A stretch of DNA of 64,000 nucleotides from Mesorhizobium sp. WSM4904 (GTDB lineage Bacteria; Pseudomonadota; Alphaproteobacteria; Rhizobiales; Rhizobiaceae). Shown in pieces: positions 15,897-27,012 of the stretch. The notes under the pieces were generated by a model. That model made no database searches. It saw only the letters and a list, made by a program, of their open reading frames with translations, and had not been told where the DNA came from. Position 1 is the first letter of the stretch; every line of letters begins with the position of its first letter. The stretch lies in NCBI RefSeq assembly GCF_029674545.1, contig NZ_CP121354.1:6457001-6521000 (forward strand). The letters are read 5' to 3'. The position numbers and the translations under genes were made by a program.

Positions 15897-18800
15897 CTAT
15901 TCCAGGTTCACCGTAATCGAAACCCGGCGATTGGTGGAGCTCCCGGTTTGACTATCAGGCACCACCGGCTCAAAGGTGCCCGCGCCCCGAACCAGCAGCA
16001 ATTCCGGGGGGACGCCGCGCTTGTTGAGAAGCGCACGAACTGTCTCGGCGCGGGCGGCGCTGATCGAAGCGTTGGCCGTCTCGCGGCCCGTGGCGTCCGA
16101 ATGTCCAGTCAACATGAACCGCGCTGTTACGCCTGACTTGCGGGCACTTTGGGCGAATTCCTTCAACTGATCCGCCAGTCTGTCTAGAACCGGCGTCTGC
16201 TCCGGTCCCGGGACAACTCTGCCGGAATAGAAGAAAATATCGGTCGCCTGGATGGCCTCTCTCAGTCGATTAAGTTCTGGAAGGTTCAGCTCGCGCAGCT
16301 GTGAGACATCCATCACCACTCCGTCCGTGGAAAGTTGCTGCGCGGCGGCCCGCGCCCGGTTGATCCACGTGACGGTAGCCTCACCCGCGGCAACGATTCG
16401 GTCATCGATGATCGTAAGCTGTACCGTATCCGGCGGAGCCAGCGATGCCGTCAGCCGCTTCAACACGAACTCCGGCTCGAGGCTCTGATAGAATTGCCAC
16501 TGTGAATGCACGCGAGCGGGATCGACCTCCGTTCCCGACAACAGCGACTGCGGGTCGGCGGCGAGCGGGTCTCTCAGACCGGAAATGTAGAAATGTCCGC
16601 CCCTCGCCGTTTGTTGGGCGACGATGATTCCCGGTTGGGCCTCAAGTCGCGACACATAATACTGCCAATGCTCCGCCGCGCGTGCATCGGGGCTCACATC
16701 ACGAACCTTGGAGATGTCGAACTCCGGTCCTCCTACTGAGAGCTGTCTTGCCGCTGCGCGCGCCCGATCTATCCAGGTGTCGGGAGCCTCGCCCTCGGCA
16801 ACGATGCGGCCATTGACGATCGAAAGTCGCACTGTATCCATCGGATACAGCGACGCCGCCAGCCGCTTCAGCACGAACTGCGGCTCAAGGCTCTGGTAGA
16901 ATTGCCAGCTTGCATGAACGCGAGCGGGATCGACCTCCGTCCCGGACAGAAGCGACTGCGGGTCGACGGCAAGCGGGTCTCTCAGGCCGGTAATATAGAA
17001 TTGGCCATCGCGCACATTCTGTTGCGCGACGATGATGCCGGGCTGCGTCTCGAGTCGCGACAAATAGGCCTGCCAGCGCTCCTCGGGGCTCACATCACGG
17101 ACCCCGGAGATGTCGAAGGCCGGACCGCCGGCTGAAAGCTGCTGGGCGGCGGCCCGCGCCCGGTTGATCCACGCGGTGGTGGCCTCACCCTCGGCAACGA
17201 TGCGATCATTGACTACTGACAGCCGCACCGAATCCGGCGGCGCCAGCGACGCCATCAGCCGCTTCAGCACGAACCGCGGTTCAAGGCTCTGGTAGAATTG
17301 CCAGCTTGCATGAACACGCGCGGGATCGACCTGCGTTCCGGCCAACAGCGACTGCGGGTCGGCGGCAAGCGGGTCTCTCAGACCGGTAATATAGAATTGG
17401 CCGTCGCGTACATTCTGATCGGCGACGATGATGCCAGGCTGGGTTTCCAGTTGCGACACATAGGTCTGCCAGCGCTCCTCGGCGCTCACATCGCGGACCC
17501 CTGAGATGTCGAAGACCGGCCCGCCTGCCGAAAGCTGCTGGGCGGCGGCCCGCGCCCGGTTGATCCACGTGGTGGTCGCCTCACCCTCGGCGACGATGCG
17601 ACCATCGACGACCGAGAGTCGTACCGAATCCGGCGGCGCCAGCGACGCCGTCAGCCGCTTCAGCACGAATTCCGGCTCGAGGCTTTGGTAGAACTGCCAG
17701 TTTGAATGAACGCGGGCGGGATCGACCTCCGTTCCCGACAACAGCGACTGCGGGTCGGCGGCGAGCGGGTCTCTCAGGCCGGCAATGTAGAACTGGCCGC
17801 CGCGAATTTTTTGTTCGGCAACAACGATCCCCGGCTGGGTCGCCAGCCGCGACCGATAGGTCTGCCAGCGCTGCCCGGCTTGCCAGGAAAGAAAGAACCA
17901 GGCGCCTGCCGCAGCCAGAATCAGCAGGGCTGCCGTCACCACCAGCCACGGGAATCCCTCTTTTGAATCCGTATGCTGCAGCTCGACGCAGGTTTGCAAC
18001 TGGGTCTCTACGCCGGGCAACTGCGAGGTGTCCCCGTCGAAGCGCTCCAAAGCCTGCGAGGACTGATCATGGATGCGAAGCAATACGTCGCGGATTATTT
18101 CGTGCAGCTCCTCCGGCGGATTTCCCCTGATCACCGCAACCAACGTCGCAAACGGTCCGACTTCCGACCAGAGGCGAAGCTCTCCGAACCGGATGGTGTC
18201 CAGGCCGCTGTTTTCTTTCTCGTTGAACGAGTCCTTCACAAAATCCTGGATTGCGCTGAGCATCGAGGAAATCAGTTGTGGGTCTTCGCTGGTCGCGTTT
18301 TCGGCTGTTACATGCGCGATCAAAAGCCCGGAACTGCGGCTGATGAGAAAGACATGCTCCACGCGATAGACGAGAGAATGCTTGAGAACGACTTCGGAGA
18401 AGCTTGTTCCCGTCCTCCAGGCCTCAAATCTCCACTTGAGACCATGCCAGGTAAATATATGCCTTAAAGATTCATTCAGCGACTGGAAGGTCTGGTCAAT
18501 CTTTTCGCCGATCGACTTGCGAATGGCCGGCAGAAACACCGGATACAATATATCGGTCAGCGCGCTGGGGTTCTTCTGGATGGACCTTTGCGCAGCCCTC
18601 TCGACAGCTGGCGCAAGGGCCTCGCCGAGCTGCACAAGAGACGCCCCTGCGGCTGCGGTAGGGAGAACGCTCCCCACCGCAGCCGCAAGCTGCTCAGGTT
18701 CGTCGAGCAGGTGCGTAACGCGTGAAAGCTCCGAGATTTCGTGGCCGACGAGCAGTTGGCGAAGCCTTTCCAGCCGATGATCGGCGGCTGGAACGCCTTC

Positions 18801-18935
18801 GTAAAGCGCATGGTTGTCCGGATCGACGTTTTTGGCAATTTCCACCAAAAGGCGGGCCAAAGCCTCGCGATCAATCCCGGTATCGTTCGAAGCTACTTTT
18901 TTAGGAAGGCTGATTGGTTCGACGCTCGACGTCAA
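15897..18935 (-). CDS. Membrane protein: cytoplasmic domain, four tandem repeats, C-terminal OmpA domain
   Basis: 1012 aa. Residues 1-327 are cytoplasmic by prediction, with no signal peptide and no domain I can name. One membrane helix lies at about 328-350. Then come four repeats of about 125-130 aa starting near RWQTYRSRLATQPGI, each containing FYISGLRDPLAADPQSLLSG, LEPEFVLKRLTASLAPPDSV, an AEGEA motif and INRARAAAQQLSAGG; the GEA-x-W-I-x2-A core resembles BON/OmpA-linker modules. Residues about 885-1012 form an OmpA-like peptidoglycan-binding domain (LTGHSDATGRETANASISAARA, then NRRVSITVNLE). The protein could connect the cytoplasmic GTPase to the cell wall. The operon with the coiled-coil protein, GTPase and cyclase supports this. 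Confidence 0.85.
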   Translation of the reverse strand: MTSSVEPISLPKKVASNDTGIDREALARLLVEIAKNVDPDNHALYEGVPAADHRLERLRQLLVGHEISELSRVTHLLDEPEQLAAAVGSVLPTAAAGASLVQLGEALAPAVERAAQRSIQKNPSALTDILYPVFLPAIRKSIGEKIDQTFQSLNESLRHIFTWHGLKWRFEAWRTGTSFSEVVLKHSLVYRVEHVFLISRSSGLLIAHVTAENATSEDPQLISSMLSAIQDFVKDSFNEKENSGLDTIRFGELRLWSEVGPFATLVAVIRGNPPEELHEIIRDVLLRIHDQSSQALERFDGDTSQLPGVETQLQTCVELQHTDSKEGFPWLVVTAALLILAAAGAWFFLSWQAGQRWQTYRSRLATQPGIVVAEQKIRGGQFYIAGLRDPLAADPQSLLSGTEVDPARVHSNWQFYQSLEPEFVLKRLTASLAPPDSVRLSVVDGRIVAEGEATTTWINRARAAAQQLSAGGPVFDISGVRDVSAEERWQTYVSQLETQPGIIVADQNVRDGQFYITGLRDPLAADPQSLLAGTQVDPARVHASWQFYQSLEPRFVLKRLMASLAPPDSVRLSVVNDRIVAEGEATTAWINRARAAAQQLSAGGPAFDISGVRDVSPEERWQAYLSRLETQPGIIVAQQNVRDGQFYITGLRDPLAVDPQSLLSGTEVDPARVHASWQFYQSLEPQFVLKRLAASLYPMDTVRLSIVNGRIVAEGEAPDTWIDRARAAARQLSVGGPEFDISKVRDVSPDARAAEHWQYYVSRLEAQPGIIVAQQTARGGHFYISGLRDPLAADPQSLLSGTEVDPARVHSQWQFYQSLEPEFVLKRLTASLAPPDTVQLTIIDDRIVAAGEATVTWINRARAAAQQLSTDGVVMDVSQLRELNLPELNRLREAIQATDIFFYSGRVVPGPEQTPVLDRLADQLKEFAQSARKSGVTARFMLTGHSDATGRETANASISAARAETVRALLNKRGVPPELLLVRGAGTFEPVVPDSQTGSSTNRRVSITVNLE
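16290..17880 (-). repeat. Four tandem coding repeats of about 400 bases
   Basis: Within the OmpA-type gene the same approximately 400-base unit occurs four times (units begin near 17878, 17480, 17082 and 16676, read leftward). Whole stretches such as GGGTCTCTCAGRCCGG and GCGAGCGGGATCGACCTCCG recur with few changes. The near-identity at DNA level points to recent duplication or gene conversion and makes copy number likely to vary between strains. Confidence 0.85.
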
Positions 18936-18942
18936 CTTCCGA

Positions 18943-19608
18943 TCAACTCACTTTCCAACCACGCTCCGAATTGCCCTTGCTGCCGACGGGATCCTGATTG
19001 AGACATTTCGCGACCTCGACAAACAGGCCGGCCAAAAGATTTCGGTCGGTCTTGACGTTGCTGAGGTCGGAAAAGATCTTCTCCATCAGCATTTGAGCGC
19101 TTTCATTCTTTTGCTTGATTTCCTCGCGCAGCAAATGGTCGCTTCTGTTCATACGATCCGCTATTTCGCGCTCGAGCTCGCTCAATTGATCAGACAAAGC
19201 GCGCACCTGCTTTTCAAGCGCTTGATTTTGATCGCGAAGATTGCGGTCGATCTCCTTGTCGGCCTCGGCTCGCGCATCTTTTTCGTTCCGCAACTGCGTC
19301 GCCAGCGAGTCAACCTGCTTCTTGGCATTCGACTCGTAGGTCTCAAGATTGCGCTTGGCCTCGGATTCGACATCCTTGAACCGCTGCAGGAACCGTTCCT
19401 CAAGTTTGGAGAAGCGGCGATCATAGTCCTGCATCTGATTGCCGAACAGCAGATCGCGTATCTTGTCGACACCTGGAGCGTCACCGCCGGGCCCGCCCTC
19501 GCGCGCTTGGGGGGCCATAAAGTTCAGCCCATTTCCCTCTGCATTACCGATCAAATTTGCGTCCGCTTTATTTGCCGCAGAAGCGGCACTCGAAGATTCC
19601 TTCGCCAT
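18943..19608 (-). CDS. Coiled-coil protein of the GTPase/OmpA operon
   Basis: About 221 aa from the ATG at 19608; an upstream GTG at 19629 would add 7 residues. The N-terminal 45 residues are low in complexity. Residues about 60-180 are rich in Glu, Arg, Lys, Asn and Asp in heptads (RKLEERFLQRFKDVESEAKR..., DREIADRMNRSDHLLREEIKQ) and predict a long coiled coil. The C-terminal part (LSNVKTDRNLLAGLFVEVAKCLNQDP) is hydrophobic and may bind a partner. No signal peptide or membrane helix. It is 7 bases upstream of the OmpA-type gene and is thus the first gene of that operon. Function unknown. Confidence 0.75.
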   Translation of the reverse strand: MAKESSSAASAANKADANLIGNAEGNGLNFMAPQAREGGPGGDAPGVDKIRDLLFGNQMQDYDRRFSKLEERFLQRFKDVESEAKRNLETYESNAKKQVDSLATQLRNEKDARAEADKEIDRNLRDQNQALEKQVRALSDQLSELEREIADRMNRSDHLLREEIKQKNESAQMLMEKIFSDLSNVKTDRNLLAGLFVEVAKCLNQDPVGSKGNSERGWKVS

Positions 19609-19653
19609 CACCGTGCCCCAATTACCCACTGCAACATTAGGAGACTGTAAATT

Positions 19654-19815
19654 ATGTCAGACAAATACCAGGCCCGCAAGGCGAAATCCTCTTGGCTTGA
19701 AGCCAGTTCGTCCGTCGCTTGTTCGTCTCTTGGACCAGCGACAAATGCACAAGTCCCGATTGGCGTCGCTCTGGTGCCGCTTGTGATGGCGGCGATAGCC
19801 GGCCGATCCATTTGA
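19654..19815 (+). CDS. Candidate 53-aa small protein
   Basis: Frame starting MSDKYQARKAKSSWLEASSS and ending VMAAIAGRSI, with AGGAG 10 bases before the ATG. It has a short hydrophobic stretch near the end. It is divergent from the coiled-coil gene, 45 bases away. The rest of 19816-20021 holds nothing I recognise. No homologue known to me; it may be chance. Confidence 0.3.
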   Translation: MSDKYQARKAKSSWLEASSSVACSSLGPATNAQVPIGVALVPLVMAAIAGRSI

Positions 19816-20021
19816 TCATTCGCCAAGCCACGCATTACGAAGCGAAATTCGACCGCTCACCTTGCACCCTGCTATCAGTTCCACACGGTCGACAGTCGAC
19901 CCCGCCCGTCAGTCGGCGCATAGCCCGATTGCAAGCCTCAATCACCACCCCAAAAAGCAAGCCGGGCTTACCTGTTCCCACCGTGCGCGCAACAGTAGTG
20001 GCCTCACGAGGGGAACGAGCC

Positions 20022-21023
20022 TTATCTCGCGGTAACTGAATCTCCGAGAAATCCAGCTTCGAATTCGGCCCGCAGCTCATCTTCGCGTCCGAGATACCGA
20101 GGCGAAAGGTGTATCTGGTGGGCGGAGATCGCGCCGGCTTGCCTGGCGATCGCACCTGCCTGCGCGGCGGTCAGATGCTTCTTCGACGCCGCGAGGTCTC
20201 GGTCTGCCTCCAGGAATCCGCCTTCGATGAAAAGCTCATCGGCGCCGCGCACCAAGTTGGATAGACGTGTGACATTGTCCGAGCAGAACGCCAAATCAGT
20301 CGCATAGGCGATGCGTTGACCCGGCGCACGGACCAGTGCCTGAGCCCGCAGCAGTTCCCCAAGCGTTACCTTCCTGCCTACACTCGGCGTGAACTCGGTA
20401 GCCGCGTCGGCGCCGCGTCGCGCCGCCCGCTTGGCGTTTGTGAGCCAAGGTCCGACGGTAAGATCGAGTTCATCCAGGCGCGACCTGTGCACGTTGACCC
20501 GTAGCTTTTCCTGGAAGGCGAAGGCTAAGCAAGGAATCCCGTGATCGAGCGTGACGGCTTCGATCGTGAACTCCGGATCGTCCAAAGGGAACTGAGTGTC
20601 TGCGTTCTGCCAATTCTCCCGCACGAAAGCCCTGCGCGCCCGGAAGACGGCTGCAGTGGCAAAGCCTTCTTCCGTCCAATCAGAGGCGAAGATCGTAAAG
20701 TCCTGCGACCGTTCGTTGAGGAGATTCCAAGTGTAGGCCCCCAGCTTCGCCTGGACGGCATCCGCCAGTCCGGGCGGGCCGATGATATGGACCTGCTTTT
20801 CACGATAGAGCGACACCCCGAGCAGACGATCGAACCCGCTGAAGTGGTCCATGTGCATGTGCGACACGAATATGTGCGAAACGCGCAGGATCTCACGCGG
20901 CGAAAGCGCCGACAGATCGCCAAGGTCAAAAAGGACTGCCTTACCGCCGAAGCGGAAATCGAGAAGCAGTACCGGGTCGGAAAACGGCTCATTTACCAAG
21001 CGCGGCTGGACGAGAAGCGTCAT
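20022..21023 (-). CDS. RNase Z-like MBL-fold hydrolase
   Basis: 333 aa from the ATG at 21023; a TTG at 21053 would lengthen it by 10. The zinc motif VSHMHMDHFSGFDRLLG is the HxHxDH of tRNase Z-like proteins. Further family features are AVTLDHGIPCLAFAF, IAYATDLAFCSDN, ELFIEGGFLEAD and KKHLTAAQAGAIARQAGA, followed by HLSPRY. The H-S-P-RY ending strongly resembles RNase Z/ElaC. However, the LLxDFRFGGKAVLFDLGD start and an atypical arm make it a divergent relative, and a real tRNA 3'-processing role is uncertain. It is not visibly linked to its neighbours in function; selC lies only 0.7 kb away. Confidence 0.8.
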   Translation of the reverse strand: MTLLVQPRLVNEPFSDPVLLLDFRFGGKAVLFDLGDLSALSPREILRVSHIFVSHMHMDHFSGFDRLLGVSLYREKQVHIIGPPGLADAVQAKLGAYTWNLLNERSQDFTIFASDWTEEGFATAAVFRARRAFVRENWQNADTQFPLDDPEFTIEAVTLDHGIPCLAFAFQEKLRVNVHRSRLDELDLTVGPWLTNAKRAARRGADAATEFTPSVGRKVTLGELLRAQALVRAPGQRIAYATDLAFCSDNVTRLSNLVRGADELFIEGGFLEADRDLAASKKHLTAAQAGAIARQAGAISAHQIHLSPRYLGREDELRAEFEAGFLGDSVTAR

Positions 21024-21246
21024 GATGGGGGAGGCAAGAGTTGCATCCTCCAAAACACGGGACGCGTGCCGTTCGTTCCGCCGGTCGGTCCGGATAGGCT
21101 ACGGACACGGGCATTGCGTCCACGCGGTCGAACGTGTCGCCGGGACCTCGGCGCCAATGCAGGGATCGACCAAACGGTCCACGGCCTTCAAGGCGATCGG
21201 CGAGATTGGCGCGGCGTCTCTGCGGCTGGGCCCCACATGCCATTCT

Positions 21247-21687
21247 TCAAAAGTCGACGACGGCCGTGTCCGGCATCTGCTGCTCGAACAGGGTCCAAAA
21301 ACCTGAGCCCCGGGCTTCGGAGTACCAGTGTTCGAAATCCGCGAGCGCGGCACGGATAATGGCGGATTGGTTCCCGTTCGTGTCCCGGAACATGGCCAGC
21401 GCAACCGGCGCAAAATGCGAGATCACCTCCGAGCGCGCCTCACTGTCTGCATCCCAGCCGAGGCGCGTGCGCAAGGCGGCGAAGGCGTTCGCAACGGCGA
21501 TATCTTCACTTTCTGCCGCGGCCATCGCATCGGCGATCATCTGCATGAAATTGAGCCGCCGGAAAGCAAATGCGCGGTCCTGCTCCAGAACTGCGATCTG
21601 CCTTGCTGCCTCCTGCCGGAAGCTCGTCTCCACAGCTTTGGCGGACTCGGCGGCGGTCCTCAGTTCAAGCAGAAAAGGTGTTGGCAT
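21247..21687 (-). CDS. Hypothetical 146-aa protein downstream of selC
   Basis: 146 aa from the ATG at 21687, which has a strong GAGGAGA ribosome-binding site 7 bases upstream. A longer open frame to 22110 exists only because it runs through the tRNA and selB on the same strand. The protein is mostly helical with several Trp/Phe near the C-terminus (EHWYSEARGSGFWTLFEQQM). No domain recognised. It starts 52 bases after selC and may be read from the fdn/sel transcript. Confidence 0.6.
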   Translation of the reverse strand: MPTPFLLELRTAAESAKAVETSFRQEAARQIAVLEQDRAFAFRRLNFMQMIADAMAAAESEDIAVANAFAALRTRLGWDADSEARSEVISHFAPVALAMFRDTNGNQSAIIRAALADFEHWYSEARGSGFWTLFEQQMPDTAVVDF

Positions 21688-21730
21688 CGCGTCGTCTCCT
21701 CGAAAGATCCGCACATTTCCGGGGCCAACT

Positions 21731-23787
<2,057 letters not shown>

Positions 23788-23791
<4 letters not shown>

Positions 23792-24582
23792 GGCGCGAGC
23801 TCCTCGAACGGCAGCGCGGCGCGGCGCTCGGCCTCGGCGATATCGTCCGCGGTCAGCGCGGCGAGCGCCGCGTCCAGGTACCGGCCTGCCAGAGCACTCC
23901 CGCCTGCCCGTGCACGCAGCAGCCAGGCATAGGCTTCGACGGCGTCGGCGGGAACGCCGGCCCCGAGATGGCAGGCGGCGCCGAGCATGGCCTGACCATC
24001 CGCGTCGCCGCGCAATGCCGCCTTGCGCCACCAGCGGACCGCTTCCGCGGGATCGCGCGACACGCCGAGCGCATCGTGATAGAGCATGCCTACACGAGTC
24101 ATTGCCGATGCGATCCCTCGCCCGGCGGCGGCCAGCGCCCAGCGCCGCGCCTCGGCAATGTCGGGCTCGATCACCTGACCCTCGAGCAGCATCCAGCTCA
24201 GCATGTCCTGTGCCGGTCCGTCGCCCTGCTCGGCCGCCGCCCGATAGAGCTGGGCCGCGCGGCGGTAGTTCTGTTCGACGCCTTCGCCACGGAAACAGAG
24301 CGAGGCGAGGTTCCGCTGCCCGACCGGATCGCCGGCTTCGGCGGCAATCGCCAGCCAGCGGACGGCGAGACTGCGGTCACGCTCGACGCCAAGCCCCTCG
24401 GCGAAGCAGGCGCCGATATTGTTTTGGGCGCGAGCCGATCCGGACCGCGCCAGCGGCTCCCAAATCCCGAGAGCTGTGGCATAGTCGCCACGTTTGGCGG
24501 CGTCGAGGGCAGCCGCCAACTGGTCGGCCACAGGTGTCCGAGCGGGCTTGCGCGCGAGATGATCAAGCCACCGCATCACCAT
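23788..24582 (-). CDS. Sel1-like (TPR-like) repeat protein in the sel operon
   Basis: 264 aa with about five Sel1-like repeats: AQNNIGACFAEGLGVERDRSLAVRWLAIAAEAGDPVGQRNLASLCF, then further AxxLYRAAAEQGDGPAQ, AMTRVGMLYHDALGVSRDPAEAVRWW and AMLGAACHLGAGVPADAVEAYAW units. No signal peptide, so it should be cytoplasmic. It is fused translationally to both neighbours: it overlaps selA by 20 bases and selB by 4. It is not one of the classical Sec-synthesis genes. An adaptor role in selenocysteine incorporation or formate dehydrogenase assembly is inferred only from this position. Confidence 0.85.
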
Positions 24583-25984
24583 CTCCTCCCAGAACGAAGT
24601 TTGCGAGATTGGCTACAAAGCCGGCTTCGTCTTCAAGGCAACGCAGATCAAGCACGAGCGCCCGCTTTTCCACCCGCCCGATCACCGGAACAGGCAGCGT
24701 CCGCAACGCGGCTGCAAGCGCTTCGAGGGCCTGACCGCTTCCTGAATGGGGGCTGAGGGCAAGCCCGGCGCTGGGCAAGGTGTCGAGCGGCATTGCACCC
24801 GATCCGACCTGGCTGCGGCACTCCATCACTTGCACTGCAAATTGATCGCCCAGAGCGTTTGAAAGCACGGGAGCCAGGCGCTGGGCCTGGGCGGCAATAT
24901 CGATGGCGAGGCGTGCGAGCAGCCTCAGAGTCGGCAAACGCTCGGCCAGGCGATCCGGGTTGCGATAGAGCTTCAGCGTCGCCTCCAGCGCGGCCAGCCG
25001 GAGCTTGTCGACGCGAAGCGCCCTCTTCATCGGATTTCGGTTGACCTCGGCGACAAGATCCTTCCTGCCGACGATGAAACCAGCCTGCGGCCCTCCGAGC
25101 AGCTTGTCGCCCGAGAATGTGACGAGATCGGCGCCGTCCGCGATCGCTTCGCCCACGGTCGGCTCGTGCCTGAGGCCATATTGGGTAAGATCGATGAGCG
25201 TGCCCGAGCCGAGGTCGTGGACGAGAGGCACGCCGCGCTCCCTGGCGATTGCCGAAAGCTCACGCGCCGAGACCTGCGCCGTGAACCCCTCGATCCGATA
25301 GTTGGACGTATGCACTTTGAACACCAGCCCAGTCGCCGGACTGATAGCCGACAGATAGTCCAGGGGATGCGTGCGGTTGGTGGTCCCGACCTCAACGAGC
25401 TTCGCGCCCGCACGAACCATGATGTCCGGCATGCGGAACGCGCCGCCGATCTCGATCAGCTCACCACGCGACACGATGGCTTCACGGCCGAGCGAGAGCG
25501 TGTTGAGGACGAGCAGGACCGCGGCCGCGTTGTTGTTGACGATTGTCGCATCCTCGGCCCCGGTGAGTTCGCATATGAGCATGCGCAGATGATCGTCACG
25601 TTCGCCGCGTCTACCCGTCCCGATATCGAACTCGAGCGCCACTGGCTCGCGCATGGCGACGCGCATCGCCTCGGCGGCTTCGCCCGCAATCAACGCGCGG
25701 CCGAGATTGGTGTGCAGCACAGTGCCGGTGAGGTTGAAAACCGGGCGCAACGATGGGTGCGCGGCGGTCTTGAGCCGGACAAGCGCGTCGACAGCGAGGT
25801 CGCACGCATCAGGCACCGCGGCCCCGGTGCGGCACGCCGCCCGCGCTTCTTCGAGCGCATCGCGGATGGCGCGCGTCGTGGACTGCTGCCCGAAGCGCTC
25901 GACCGCCGCAGCCGCGAGCGGCGTCTTCAGCACTCGATCGACCGAGGGAAGATCGCGCAGGCGAGTTGCGGGCAAACCGGACAT
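24563..25984 (-). CDS. selA: L-seryl-tRNA(Sec) selenium transferase SelA
   Basis: 473 aa, close to the 463 aa of E. coli SelA. It converts Ser-tRNA(Sec) to Sec-tRNA(Sec) using selenophosphate and PLP. The N-terminal tRNA-binding part begins LRDLPSVDRVL. VFNLTGTVLHTNLGRALI is the family signature. The PLP lysine is K294 in FSGDKLLGGPQAG, and NNNAAAVLLVLNTL supplies the phosphate-binding loop. It lies 7 bases after fdhE and overlaps the Sel1-repeat gene, between the formate dehydrogenase genes and selB-selC. Confidence 0.96.
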   Translation of the reverse strand: MSGLPATRLRDLPSVDRVLKTPLAAAAVERFGQQSTTRAIRDALEEARAACRTGAAVPDACDLAVDALVRLKTAAHPSLRPVFNLTGTVLHTNLGRALIAGEAAEAMRVAMREPVALEFDIGTGRRGERDDHLRMLICELTGAEDATIVNNNAAAVLLVLNTLSLGREAIVSRGELIEIGGAFRMPDIMVRAGAKLVEVGTTNRTHPLDYLSAISPATGLVFKVHTSNYRIEGFTAQVSARELSAIARERGVPLVHDLGSGTLIDLTQYGLRHEPTVGEAIADGADLVTFSGDKLLGGPQAGFIVGRKDLVAEVNRNPMKRALRVDKLRLAALEATLKLYRNPDRLAERLPTLRLLARLAIDIAAQAQRLAPVLSNALGDQFAVQVMECRSQVGSGAMPLDTLPSAGLALSPHSGSGQALEALAAALRTLPVPVIGRVEKRALVLDLRCLEDEAGFVANLANFVLGGDGDAVA

Positions 25985-25991
25985 CGCACCC

Positions 25992-26909
25992 TCAATAGCC
26001 GATCAGGAACGGATTGAACGATCCGCGGCGATAGCCGGCTTCGCGCATGAGCATGTCGAGGCCAAGCGTCGCCACGTCGTCGGCGATTGGGTCGAGATGG
26101 GGGTCCTTGTGCTGATGCAGGATCTTCACATAGCAGCCGCAGGAATCGCAGGTTTCGGCCTTCACCGTGCCCGGCCCGCCCTCGACCTCCTGGTAGCCGA
26201 TGCCCTTGGTCGAGCCGCACAACGTGCATTTGATGCGCACGTGGTTCCACAGCGTGCCGCATAGCGAGCATGCGCAGAAGCGCGACCCGTGGGCCCCTTG
26301 CCAGCCGACAATGATCGAGGATGCCGGCGGGCCACCGCAGGCGGGGCATGCGCCTTCGCCTACCGGCACCAATGCAGGGGCGTCCAGTCGGGCGGCGAGA
26401 CGGGCGAAGTGAACCTGCAGCGCGGCCGCGGCATAGACGTGCTCGGCGAGCGCCTCCATTGGGATCGCACCGGCGAGCACATTGCGCACCATGCCGAAGC
26501 GCTTCGCCGGAGTGGCCTGCCTCAAACGGTCCAGCGCATCGGCTGCGGCTCCTGGCTTCTCGATCTCCGATGCCGCGGCGACCAGGCGGTCGAGCGTCTC
26601 TGCGGCCATGTCGAGCGCGAGGCTGTTGCGGTCGAGCGGCGGCATTCCAAAACTGTGCGCGCGCTCGCGCGCCGCGCCATCAGGCATCTCTGGTTCCGCC
26701 AGGCCCTCCTGAATGCGGTGCTGCACATCGGCGAGAGCGGAAAGAAAGCGAAGATAGGGACGCAGCCCATGGCCTGCAGCCAGCGCGTTCCACCGCTGCG
26801 CGCGACGAGAAAACAGACTTGCGGGCTCTGGAAGGCGGGCAAAGGGAGGGGCGGAGACCTCGCCTATGGCGGTGGGGTCGGAACCGGCCGGAATGATCTG
26901 TCTTGGCAT
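25992..26909 (-). CDS. fdhE: Formate dehydrogenase accessory protein FdhE
   Basis: 305 aa from the ATG at 26909, chosen for the GAGG 6 bases upstream; an open frame extends to 26957. FdhE is needed to assemble active, Tat-exported formate dehydrogenases. It has a helical N-terminal half and a C-terminal double rubredoxin-like zone with CxxC pairs: CPACGG, CSLCGTLW, CTLCGS and CDSCGCY (about residues 175-255). These bind iron in E. coli FdhE. It follows fdnI after about 100 bases and precedes selA by 7, consistent with one fdn-fdhE-sel operon. Confidence 0.94.
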   Translation of the reverse strand: MPRQIIPAGSDPTAIGEVSAPPFARLPEPASLFSRRAQRWNALAAGHGLRPYLRFLSALADVQHRIQEGLAEPEMPDGAARERAHSFGMPPLDRNSLALDMAAETLDRLVAAASEIEKPGAAADALDRLRQATPAKRFGMVRNVLAGAIPMEALAEHVYAAAALQVHFARLAARLDAPALVPVGEGACPACGGPPASSIIVGWQGAHGSRFCACSLCGTLWNHVRIKCTLCGSTKGIGYQEVEGGPGTVKAETCDSCGCYVKILHQHKDPHLDPIADDVATLGLDMLMREAGYRRGSFNPFLIGY

Positions 26910-27012
26910 TCGAGCCTCACGAACCGCACGGGTCACGTGGTTGCCTGACCGGCACAAAAATCATGTGCCAACACAAAACTAGGGCGGGAAAGTCGTCCGA
27001 CCAGCGCCCGCT

